From Weissella fangxianensis (GTDB lineage: Bacteria; Bacillota; Bacilli; Lactobacillales; Lactobacillaceae): a stretch of DNA of 58,209 nucleotides. Location: contig NZ_JAMXDB010000009.1 in the NCBI RefSeq assembly GCF_024718545.1, forward strand, positions 1 through 58,209, in the 5' to 3' direction. Shown here one piece after another: positions 8,393-14,887 of this stretch (within the stretch, counting starts at the first letter, position 1; every line of letters starts with the position of its first letter). The translations under genes and the position numbers were made by a program. Under the pieces are notes generated by a model. It was not told the origin of the DNA. It ran no database searches and saw only the letters and a list, made by a program, of their open reading frames with translations.

Positions 8393-8765
8393 TTGTTTTT
8401 CCTTCAATTTCTTTTCTTAAGCTGTTCAAAAAGCGCCGGTTCATCCAAAAATGATAATATTCACCATCATAACTGAACAAGACAGTCCTTTTCGTAAACT
8501 GCACATGTGACATTTCAGAAAAACGAAATTTATCTGTATGAACGCCAAACGTTGGTAAAATCCAAAGTGCGTCTGTAGCCAATGCGACTCTTCTTCTAAA
8601 ATAAGTTAATAGTGCAACAATAATGAAAACTACCACAGCACCAATTGTCCAAACGTTGAGGTGCGTAACCTCTAATAGCATGACGAGGCCAAACATAGCA
8701 ATCATTAAAATCCACAGCCAGTTGACCCAGCCAAGTAGGCCTGCTGGTTGGTAATATCCCTTCAT
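8385..8765 (-). CDS. EbsA-like small membrane protein
   Basis: A 126-residue protein with two hydrophobic helices (about residues 11-31 and 36-57) followed by a basic cytoplasmic-type domain containing FWMNRRFLNSLRKEI. Size, topology and position next to an RNase H-like gene resemble EbsA-family proteins of enterococci and lactobacilli, whose function is poorly known. The assignment comes from recalled family features, not an alignment. The gene is transcribed divergently from the RNase HI-like gene and overlaps rluD by eight bases. Confidence 0.5.
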   Translation of the reverse strand: MKGYYQPAGLLGWVNWLWILMIAMFGLVMLLEVTHLNVWTIGAVVVFIIVALLTYFRRRVALATDALWILPTFGVHTDKFRFSEMSHVQFTKRTVLFSYDGEYYHFWMNRRFLNSLRKEIEGKTND

Positions 8766-8836
8766 TCTTATGTCCTTTCTGATTTACTAATAAGCATGTT
8801 GTTTGTAAACCATCTGAGAATGTTTCTATCATCTAG

Positions 8837-8842
8837 TATAAT
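8837..8842 (+). promoter_or_regulatory. -10 box for the RNase HI-like gene
   Basis: A perfect TATAAT lies 20 bp before the start codon of the 8862 gene, just ahead of its GGAGG ribosome site. No clear -35 box is visible 16-18 bp upstream. Confidence 0.45.
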
Positions 8843-8861
8843 GAAATTGGAGGTACTTGTC

Positions 8862-9254
8862 ATGTTAATCAAAGTTTATTCAGATGCTGCTAGTCAAGGA
8901 AACCCTGGTAATAGTGGTGCCGGTCTAGTCATTTTATATGATGGACAACAAATTCAACGGCATCACTACCTGGGAAATATGTCAAATCATGAAGCAGAAT
9001 TCGCAGCAGCTATTTGGGCTTTCCAAGTGTTAGCAACGCTTAGTAGTGATACTGATACCATCATGTACTATGCCGACTCTAAAATTGTTATCGACAGTAT
9101 TCATAAACGCTATGCGAAGCACTTTGGTACCCAATTAGCACAATTATTACATTACTATGATCGCTATCATTTAATCATTAGCACCTGGATACCAGAAAAA
9201 CAAAACCATGGCGCCCATCAATTAGCTTGGCAAGCTATTCATCGTCAGGATTAA
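8862..9254 (+). CDS. RNase HI-family protein
   Basis: A 130-residue protein of the short RNase HI type, which cleaves RNA in RNA-DNA hybrids. The four acidic positions expected of the active site are visible: YSDAASQGNPG (Asp), NHEAEFAAA (Glu), YYADSKIVID (Asp) and a C-terminal NHGAHQLA segment. GGAGG lies eight bases before ATG 8862; a longer upstream frame is not supported. Its 3' end overlaps the convergent antiporter gene by 20 bp. A YpdQ-like role is also possible. Confidence 0.85.
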   Translation: MLIKVYSDAASQGNPGNSGAGLVILYDGQQIQRHHYLGNMSNHEAEFAAAIWAFQVLATLSSDTDTIMYYADSKIVIDSIHKRYAKHFGTQLAQLLHYYDRYHLIISTWIPEKQNHGAHQLAWQAIHRQD

Positions 9255-10590
9255 GCTGTCCAATCCCAGTCCACGCACTGACTAGCGAACAAACAGGTGA
9301 TAGTAATGCGAAAAAAGTAAATGGTGCAAAAGCAGTCACTGGCACACCTAACGTTTGTGCAGCAAAACTACCAGCAACACCCCAAGGTACTAAGTAATTA
9401 ATCACTGTCCCTGAATCTTCCAACGTCCTTCCTAAAGCCAGCCGACTCACCTGTAATCGAACAAAAGTATCGCGCCAAAGTTGTCCGGGTAAAATCGTTG
9501 CTAAGTATTGTTCACCAATTAGGAAATTAGCTGAAATACCTGTCACCAACGTACCAGTAATCACGCCTGCTTTTGTTTTAATGCGCTTGACTAATGGTGT
9601 CATAACCGCCTTTAAAACACCTTGTTCAGTTAATAAACCACCTAATGCTAGCGCCAGCATAATGATGATGACTGTGGGCATCATAGAAAGCATCCCCCCA
9701 CGGTTCAACAATGCTGCTAATAATTCATTTTTAATGGTTGTTTTTGAACCATTCATAATAACATCTGCCAACTGCTGTGGCGTGTGATTTAACATAAACA
9801 TAAATCCTGTCACAGTAATATTAACTAATAACGTTGGAATGGCTGGTACATGACGCCACGCCATAATAAATAACAATAAAATTGGCAATGCTGACCACCA
9901 TGTAGGGGTTAACAAATCAGCTAACTTTTGCAAATCATTCATGCTACCCTTAATGACCTGATGTTGATTGAAAACAATAAAAATCAATAATGAGCCTAAT
10001 AATGCTGGAATTGTTGTCCACATCATGTTCTTAATGTGTGCAAATAAGTCAGTCCCTGCGATTGATGCTGCTAAATTTGTTGAATCAGATAATGGTGAAC
10101 TTTTATCACCAAAAATTGCACCAGACAGTACAGCACCAGCGACGAGACCTGGGTCAAATCCAATCGCAGTCCCCACGCCCATTAATGCAACTCCTACCGT
10201 CGCTATCGTTGTAAAGGCAGATCCAATCATTGTTCCCATCAAGCCCATAATCAGTAATGCACTTGGCAAAAACCATTGTACATTGGCAATTTTTAAGCCA
10301 ACCCATAGTAACGATGGAATGGTATTAGTTGCCATCCATAATCCAATCAACATACCAATTAACAGAAACAAAAATAATGGTGCCAGCGCTTTTTCAATCC
10401 CTTTTAGCAACTGTTCCTGGATTGTTTGCCAAGATGTTCGGCGAATTCTCGCAAATATCATGACTGTAATAATACTAATCACAAGTGGCACATTGGGTGA
10501 TAACCCAAAGCCAAGGATACTACCACTAAAAATAAAAACTAATCCTAATAATAATAAAATACTCTGTTTAAATGTCATCGGCTTATTCAT
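9235..10590 (-). CDS. NhaC-family Na+/H+ antiporter-like transporter, T-box regulated
   Basis: A 451-residue integral membrane protein with about eleven hydrophobic helices. The NhaC hallmark GDKSSPLSDSTNLAAS lies near residues 160-175. Classic NhaC proteins exchange sodium for protons, but several relatives move organic substrates. Here the leader carries a T-box riboswitch, which links expression to an uncharged tRNA and therefore suggests uptake or exchange of an amino acid. NhaC homologues behind tyrosine T-boxes are known in other Firmicutes. The substrate cannot be read from the sequence. The gene appears monocistronic. Confidence 0.85.
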   Translation of the reverse strand: MNKPMTFKQSILLLLGLVFIFSGSILGFGLSPNVPLVISIITVMIFARIRRTSWQTIQEQLLKGIEKALAPLFLFLLIGMLIGLWMATNTIPSLLWVGLKIANVQWFLPSALLIMGLMGTMIGSAFTTIATVGVALMGVGTAIGFDPGLVAGAVLSGAIFGDKSSPLSDSTNLAASIAGTDLFAHIKNMMWTTIPALLGSLLIFIVFNQHQVIKGSMNDLQKLADLLTPTWWSALPILLLFIMAWRHVPAIPTLLVNITVTGFMFMLNHTPQQLADVIMNGSKTTIKNELLAALLNRGGMLSMMPTVIIIMLALALGGLLTEQGVLKAVMTPLVKRIKTKAGVITGTLVTGISANFLIGEQYLATILPGQLWRDTFVRLQVSRLALGRTLEDSGTVINYLVPWGVAGSFAAQTLGVPVTAFAPFTFFALLSPVCSLVSAWTGIGQLNPDDE

Positions 10591-10720
10591 TATCTGTTCT
10601 CCTCTATTTATGAAATAATTTTTGTCATTAATGTGCTATTTCTAATTCAGTCGATAACGAGTAAGACCACCTGCATGACTTGTATGCCTTAATACCCCAT
10701 TATTTTGCTCCTATCTGCAT

Positions 10721-10762
10721 AAAAAAATCCCAGTAAACAGGTATTAAACCTATTTACTGGGA
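10721..10762 (-). terminator. T-box leader terminator
   Basis: A 13-bp stem (10729-10741 with 10750-10762) followed by seven U lies between the T-box sequence and the antiporter gene. It is the intrinsic terminator that competes with the T-box antiterminator. Confidence 0.9.
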
Positions 10763-10920
10763 CGAAGTTTTTCCGCGGTACCACCCAAAAATTAGTTGGT
10801 CTCCACGGATCAACTCTCTTTCGTTTATTTCAATGTTTAAAAATAGTTCAGTGACTCCACCTGCGCTACTCACAGCTCCCGTAGCTTCTCTGACATACAA
10901 TGAAGTCCCCTACTGATACC
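10763..10920 (-). promoter_or_regulatory. T-box riboswitch controlling the NhaC-like gene
   Basis: The minus strand carries the diagnostic T-box core GGTGGTACCGCGG (10785-10773) followed by CGTCCC, which form the antiterminator that reads the tRNA acceptor end. Upstream is Stem I with an AGAGAAGC...GTAGC distal hairpin and an AGTA bulge. The specifier region reads GAACTATTT (10849-10841). Depending on register the specifier is CUA (Leu) or UAU (Tyr); I cannot settle it by eye. Uncharged tRNA would allow read-through into the transporter. Confidence 0.9.
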
Positions 10921-10924
10921 CGTT

Positions 10925-10953
10925 ATTGTACGCATCAATGTTTTCTTTGTCAA
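10925..10953 (-). promoter_or_regulatory. Promoter of the T-box transcript
   Basis: TTGACA (10953-10948), a 17-bp spacer and TACAAT (10930-10925) on the minus strand give a near-consensus sigma-A promoter whose start point falls at the base of T-box Stem I. Confidence 0.8.
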
Positions 10954-11009
10954 CTTTGTCTTCAGCAATGTATCACAAGGTAATTACACAAAACTCAAAC
11001 CAAAATTTG

Positions 11010-11089
11010 CACAAAAAAACCGCCACATAGGCATTTAGCACTATGTAACGGCTTTTGTAAGGAATTGCAATTAAGCAAGACCATATTTT
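11010..11089. repeat. attL, left prophage attachment site
   Basis: An 80-bp copy of the rpmE2 3' end plus its terminator, repeated at 51246-51325 with two mismatches; 11027-11089 is 63 bp of exact identity. The repeat encodes the last codons (KYGLA, stop) of ribosomal protein L31 on the minus strand. It marks the left prophage boundary, 40,236 bp from the matching site on the right. Confidence 0.92.
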
Positions 11090-11135
11090 TGTTGAAGTTC
11101 AAGAACGCTTTTGTATCAATGGTTTGGCAACAAAT

Positions 11136-11154
11136 AGTTCCCTGTTAGTTCCCA
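11136..11154 (+). repeat. TAGTTCCC repeats, candidate integrase arm sites (attL side)
   Basis: Two direct copies of TAGTTCCC start 11 bp apart (11136 and 11147), about one helical turn. Four related copies lie beside attR at 51157-51193. Their placement just inside both att sites fits arm-type binding sites for the tyrosine recombinase. Confidence 0.5.
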
Positions 11155-11156
11155 AT

Positions 11157-11213
11157 ACAAAAAAGCCCCACCAGATAGAGTGACTACTCTACCCAGTGGG
11201 GCTTTTTAAAATG
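11157..11213. terminator. Bidirectional terminator inside attL
   Basis: AAAAGCCCCAC and GTGGGGCTTTTT form a strong stem with A/T tracts on both sides, able to stop transcription in either direction at the host-prophage junction. Confidence 0.75.
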
Positions 11214-11374
11214 TCCTATCCTAGTTACAAATAACTAATAAGATGAGATAAAACAAAATGAAAACTGTAGTAAGTAAACAAAATCTAGAAGAATCTAATC
11301 AAGATAGTTAGTAGTCAATGTTGCCTACCAAATATCTATACAAATATTTTAACACGATGCTTTAAATAACTCAT
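11214..11374. other. AT-rich intergenic stretch, no gene seen
   Basis: No reading frame with a ribosome site stands out in this segment between the attL terminator and the next hairpin. The longest candidate is a 17-codon plus-strand frame without a Shine-Dalgarno sequence. Confidence 0.5.
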
Positions 11375-11546
11375 AAAAAAACCACCAGTCATACAAGCTG
11401 GTGGCTAAAACCATGAAAAGAGCAATCAGTGATGGTGAGTGAATCACGGTTTTAATAGTTATATGACTCATTCAACACATAACTATTTGTAGAGCTAATT
11501 AAGAGTAGTCAATCAAATAGCTATTACACTCTACACAGGAATTATA
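11375..11546 (-). ncRNA. Candidate prophage small RNA
   Basis: On the minus strand a TATAAT (11546-11541), with a weak TTGGTG 18 bp upstream, precedes about 130 nt of non-coding, strongly self-complementary sequence. This includes a 9-bp AATAGTTAT stem near 11456-11490. A clean terminator follows (CCACCAG/CTGGTGG, 11382-11404, then seven U). Promoter, structure and terminator suggest a small RNA. It could instead be untranslated trailer of the Panacea operon. Confidence 0.3.
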
Positions 11547-11554
11547 ACACATAA

Positions 11555-11599
11555 CAAAAAAGCCCACCAAGCTATTCAATCGAATAACCTAGTGGGCTT
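11555..11599 (-). terminator. Terminator of the Panacea operon
   Basis: AAGCCCAC/GTGGGCTT stem followed by six U, seven bases after the stop codon of the 11606 gene. Confidence 0.8.
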
Positions 11600-11605
11600 A
11601 AAATA

Positions 11606-12277
11606 TCATAACGTATAAAGTCTATAATTTTTTGGAATAGATTTATAATATCGTTCTTTCAGCATTTTAGAATTAGATGATACATTCTCGTACTTTATAC
11701 CATCTTTCCACGGAAAAACTAAGTGAAAAGGGTCATAGAATTCAACAACCAAAGCATCCTTGGTAAGAATGTTGCCATTCAATGTACTATGAATAGGGAT
11801 CCACCTCATAAAAACACGAAACGGTCCTTTACCATTACCAGGTTTATGAACTCTTCCTTCAGCGTATAAATATTCTGAAGCATTAAATCTCTTTTCTTCA
11901 GGAACCGATGAGTTTATATGTTCCTTTAAAATTGGTAACATACGTGTATTATAGGTATTTGAATATTTATTTATCTCATTAAAATCGAATAATACAGATT
12001 GCTTATAGTTGCTTTTAATTAAATTAAACGCTTGTTGAATTCCTTGATCAGGCGGAAATTCGGAATCAAAATTAGAAAATTTATATTTTTTTAAATTAAT
12101 GCTATATCCAGCATAATCAGAGAAAAAAACATCAATCTTCTCTTTAGAAAATTCAGATTTGTCTATACTAATTTTTCCAGCACTTATTTCTTTTGAAAAG
12201 ACATCTTCCTGATTAATCTTTTGTTTATTGTCTAGACCGATACTATTAAATAAATCCTCATTAATTACCATAATCAA
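11606..12277 (-). CDS. Unknown protein encoded with a Panacea antitoxin; candidate toxin
   Basis: A 223-residue soluble protein that I do not recognise. No signal peptide or membrane helix is visible. The C-terminal half is aromatic and better structured (FMRWIPIHS, VVEFYDPFHLVFPW). The N-terminal half is polar, with many Lys, Asn, Ser and Asp. Its ATG overlaps the stop of the Panacea-domain gene by four bases and a terminator follows at once, so the two form a closed operon. Panacea domains are known antitoxins for many unrelated toxins, so the partner position suggests a toxin or defence effector. That is inference from context. The gene is markedly AT-rich relative to the phage late genes, which suggests separate acquisition. 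Confidence 0.6.
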   Translation of the reverse strand: MIMVINEDLFNSIGLDNKQKINQEDVFSKEISAGKISIDKSEFSKEKIDVFFSDYAGYSINLKKYKFSNFDSEFPPDQGIQQAFNLIKSNYKQSVLFDFNEINKYSNTYNTRMLPILKEHINSSVPEEKRFNASEYLYAEGRVHKPGNGKGPFRVFMRWIPIHSTLNGNILTKDALVVEFYDPFHLVFPWKDGIKYENVSSNSKMLKERYYKSIPKNYRLYTL

Positions 12278-12810
12278 ATTGTGCCTGATAACTTTTTTAC
12301 ATACTCGTCATGAATAATTTCGGAAGGAATATTTATATGTGGTTTTCCTTCTTTATAAGAATCTAACCAACTTTTGTCTTGATGAGTTCTATTAACTAAA
12401 GAAAAATCATCCATATCATTGATTTGAGAAATCAAATTTTCCAAAAACATATAAATATTTCTTTTTTGACTAGCATCATCTAAAGTACTTTGGGCAATTA
12501 AATTGTTTAAATCACTTTCACTTTCAGGTAATTTATCCTGTTTCATTTCTGTATAGATATCATAGTCAACAGGTCCGTACCTCCACGCTTCGAAAGCAGG
12601 ATCAAATAACTGAGTAGGATACCTTAAACTATTATCATTGTTAAAATTTTCTTCAGCATAATCAATTGCCCCATATGTACCTGCATAAAAAGCCCATAAT
12701 AGATATATTGATTTTTGAATTTTTAATGGAGTTGGACTGTCATAAAAAGATAATAAAAAACTGGCTAAAGCATTCTTATCTTCAAATACATTCTTATTTT
12801 GTACTGACAT
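12274..12810 (-). CDS. Panacea (SocA-like, DUF4065) domain protein, probable antitoxin
   Basis: A 178-residue protein whose spacing of conserved segments fits the Panacea domain: TPLKIQKSIYLLWAFYAG (about 27-44), FEAWRYGPVDYDIY near 74-87, and LVNRTHQDKSWLDSY plus a final IxxxEY. Panacea proteins neutralise diverse toxins by direct binding. AAAGGAG lies close before ATG 12810, and a TTGACT-17-TAATAT promoter lies upstream. It overlaps the unknown downstream gene by ATGA. Location between endolysin and attL is the usual place for lysogeny-expressed cargo genes. Domain call from motif recall. Confidence 0.8.
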   Translation of the reverse strand: MSVQNKNVFEDKNALASFLLSFYDSPTPLKIQKSIYLLWAFYAGTYGAIDYAEENFNNDNSLRYPTQLFDPAFEAWRYGPVDYDIYTEMKQDKLPESESDLNNLIAQSTLDDASQKRNIYMFLENLISQINDMDDFSLVNRTHQDKSWLDSYKEGKPHINIPSEIIHDEYVKKLSGTI

Positions 12811-12844
12811 AATTCACTCCTTTCCAATCACTAATTTTGGTATT

Positions 12845-12873
12845 ATATTACACGAATATTTCAATATAGTCAA
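12845..12873 (-). promoter_or_regulatory. Promoter of the Panacea operon with an internal palindrome
   Basis: TTGACT (12873-12868), 17-bp spacer, TAATAT (12850-12845) on the minus strand. The spacer contains ATATTGAAATAT, an inverted repeat of ATATT, placed where an autoregulating antitoxin could bind. Confidence 0.7.
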
Positions 12874-12884
12874 CCAATAACAAC

Positions 12885-12920
12885 AAAAAGCCCACCAGTC
12901 GTAATGACCAGTGGGCTTTT
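12885..12920. terminator. Terminator between endolysin and Panacea operon
   Basis: AAAAGCCCAC/GTGGGCTTTT stem with A/T runs on both sides. It separates the late operon from the independently promoted two-gene operon. Confidence 0.8.
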
Positions 12921-13038
12921 AACTTGATAGCTGTTTGTTTAATGCAACTAATTATCGCTTTTTTAGTGCTGGAGATAAGCTATCAGGTTAATTAAATTAT
13001 AGTTTATTGATAGTTATTTTACAATTCATAAAAATTAA

Positions 13039-13953
13039 CTATTTAACTTCAGTTAGTGTATCTGCTGATACCCAAACATTGCCATAGCGAGTGCCAAATG
13101 CCACGCCGTTAGTTGCTGGATCGTTTGCTACTACCTTAATGCGATCTGAATGCAAACGGAAGTAGTCACCAACAGCTAGTGTTTGATTAGCTGTTTTCTT
13201 ACCATTCTTATCAACTTTGTCAACTGACTCAACACCAAGTCCGTTAAGCGTCCAGTTTTTGTTTGAACCACCACCTAATTCGTTACTATAAACTTGCCAA
13301 ATACCATTAACCTTTTTCATATCGTCCACACGATATGCAGGCTTAGCCTTAAAGTATTCTCCTACGTTTAGAACTTGGTCTACTTTGGCAGTTGACTTAG
13401 CTGATTTACTAGAAGTAGTTACTGAGCCACCAACACCATACTTAATATCATGCTTTAATTGATCATACGGCACACCCCACTTTTGCAGGAATGGTAGTGG
13501 GTCAACATGATCAGAACCGTGACCAGTTCGTGAACAGTAGTTGTGCGTCTTAATTCCCACGATACTACCATTATCCAAAGTAAAATCAGTGATGCCAGCT
13601 TCACGAGCTAATTGACGTGCTAGTTCAATATAAATCTTATAGTCACGATTAAACTCTGCTTGTGAGTGGACATTTTCATTGAATTCAATTGAGGCATAGC
13701 CCTCCCAATTCCAATCTCCACCAAGATCGTATCCACCGCCGTTTACATTGGCAACTTGAATTGCTTGTCCTTCACCAACAATGTGTGTGTAATAAGCATT
13801 ACCCCATGACCGTGAAAGGTATGAAATAAAGTTCTTATTAGGTGCAACACTACCAGTTGAGTGTAGATGAACTTGTTTAAAAGGCGCTACTGCTAATCCA
13901 TTATCTACCGCTGGACGACCAGGTACTACGATATTTTTAATTACGTTTACCAT
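13039..13953 (-). CDS. Phage endolysin, N-acetylmuramoyl-L-alanine amidase
   Basis: A 304-residue lysin. The N-terminal 170 residues form an Amidase_2 (PGRP-like, zinc) domain: HLHSTGS, SRSWGNAYYTHIVGEG and SDHVDPLPFLQKWG give the ligand and active-site segments typical of lactic phage amidases. The C-terminal part contains two related wall-binding modules beginning VLNVGEYF and TLAVGDYF, SH3b-like. There is no signal peptide, so export depends on the holin. The stop of the holin gene overlaps its ATG, and a GGAAGG site precedes it. It is the last gene of the late operon. Confidence 0.92.
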   Translation of the reverse strand: MVNVIKNIVVPGRPAVDNGLAVAPFKQVHLHSTGSVAPNKNFISYLSRSWGNAYYTHIVGEGQAIQVANVNGGGYDLGGDWNWEGYASIEFNENVHSQAEFNRDYKIYIELARQLAREAGITDFTLDNGSIVGIKTHNYCSRTGHGSDHVDPLPFLQKWGVPYDQLKHDIKYGVGGSVTTSSKSAKSTAKVDQVLNVGEYFKAKPAYRVDDMKKVNGIWQVYSNELGGGSNKNWTLNGLGVESVDKVDKNGKKTANQTLAVGDYFRLHSDRIKVVANDPATNGVAFGTRYGNVWVSADTLTEVK

Positions 13954-14267
13954 TATTTGCTTCCTTTCAATTGCTTAACTGCCAGTTCAATAGCTGTATC
14001 AAGTTGCTTAGCGTCAAACTTCAAGCCAAGCTTGTTAGCATTTAAGCGTTCAGTTAAGAATGACAAAGCAGCCTGCTTCTTATCCGTTGAACTGTGCAAG
14101 TGTGTCTCTGCATATTGCACGGCTTGCATTGCCCATTCGTTGAGCAACAGCAAGTTCTTGTTCTTTGTGTGAGCAACTAAAAAACGGCTAGCTGCATATG
14201 CAACTGCCGTTAAGATTCCTGTATTCCAGAGAAATAAAATAATCTCTCCAATTGTTTTTAGATTCAT
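13953..14267 (-). CDS. LLH-family phage holin
   Basis: 104 residues with one N-terminal membrane helix (about 8-28, EIILFLWNTGILTAVAYAAS) and a helical cytoplasmic tail containing a NEWAMQAVQYAE segment, as in the Lactobacillus delbrueckii phage LL-H holin family. It forms the membrane lesion that releases the endolysin. It is placed directly upstream of the endolysin, overlapping by one base. Confidence 0.85.
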   Translation of the reverse strand: MNLKTIGEIILFLWNTGILTAVAYAASRFLVAHTKNKNLLLLNEWAMQAVQYAETHLHSSTDKKQAALSFLTERLNANKLGLKFDAKQLDTAIELAVKQLKGSK

Positions 14268-14269
14268 AT

Positions 14270-14506
14270 TTAATCACCTTTTTTATCGTGATATGCACGC
14301 CAATCTTCGAGTATACTGGTACGTCGATCTAAGTTATCAATGCGTTTGTCAACTGACCCAATCGTGTTTTTTAATTCTTTCATCGTCTCATTTAACATGT
14401 CGAATGATTTAACGAACGTGAATTTAATAACCACCCAAACCGCACCACTAATTGATGTTAGTACAGTAAGCCACCCGATTAAGTCGTGCGGCATAAAGTT
14501 TTTCAT
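14270..14506 (-). CDS. XhlA-like small membrane protein (holin accessory)
   Basis: 78 residues: a membrane helix at about 8-28 (DLIGWLTVLTSISGAVWVVI) followed by an amphipathic coil (MLNETMKELKNTIGSVDKRI). This layout matches hemolysin XhlA-type proteins of Gram-positive phage lysis cassettes. It may act as second holin or anti-holin. It lies two bases from the holin gene. Confidence 0.7.
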   Translation of the reverse strand: MKNFMPHDLIGWLTVLTSISGAVWVVIKFTFVKSFDMLNETMKELKNTIGSVDKRIDNLDRRTSILEDWRAYHDKKGD

Positions 14507-14508
14507 TA

Positions 14509-14757
14509 CTACTCCTTTGGTGTTTGTGCATCAAGTTCTGCTTGTTTAGCGTCTGCTGCATCGAAAACAGCATTTTGGAACTCAACTAATGCTGAACGAA
14601 ATGCCTTAACGTTTGCCAAGTATGTGTCTTGATTAGAAATATAGTAATTAATTGAAGGAACTGCTTGTGCATCAACGCTACCTGTGAAGTTCACGTAAGT
14701 GGCTTCGTTTGCATCTCGTAGTTGTGCGTCAAATGTTGTCGATTGATTAATTTTCAT
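14509..14757 (-). CDS. Small phage tail/baseplate-associated protein
   Basis: 82 residues starting at MKINQSTTFDAQ; a longer in-frame start at 14808 lacks a ribosome site, whereas GAGG precedes ATG 14757. Acidic and Ala-rich C-terminus (DAADAKQAELDAQTPKE). Genes of this size and type sit between tail fibre and holins in many lactic phages, but I cannot name the function. Confidence 0.65.
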   Translation of the reverse strand: MKINQSTTFDAQLRDANEATYVNFTGSVDAQAVPSINYYISNQDTYLANVKAFRSALVEFQNAVFDAADAKQAELDAQTPKE

Positions 14758-14887
14758 GATTAATATCCTCGTTTTCTTTTGCTTGTAATTGTTGTTGTAA
14801 CTGTGCATTTTCCGCTTGTGCGGTTGCTAATTTAACGTTTAATGTAGCAATTTCCACTGCTAAATTATTAATTATTTGGTCTTTCAT
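14747..14887 (-). CDS. Short coiled-coil protein (46 residues)
   Basis: A reading frame beginning MKDQIINNLAVEIATLNVKL with heptad-like Ala/Leu/Gln spacing throughout, a predicted single coiled coil. AAGGAG lies seven bases before the ATG. It overlaps the tail-fibre 3' end by 20 bp and the next gene's start by 11 bp, the tight packing expected of a real late gene. It resembles the short XkdX-like or coiled-coil proteins at this position in other phages. Confidence 0.6.
   Translation of the reverse strand: MKDQIINNLAVEIATLNVKLATAQAENAQLQQQLQAKENEDINHEN

Noticed and set aside
9968-10618. 216-codon plus-strand frame opposite the antiporter
   Set aside because: Antisense shadow of a hydrophobic protein gene; composition (Asn, Ile, Pro-rich) and lack of a ribosome site argue against coding.
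11375-11601. CRISPR or tracrRNA-like element near GTTTTAG in the attL region
   Set aside because: No repeated units with spacers and no cas genes in the window; the match is only a few bases.
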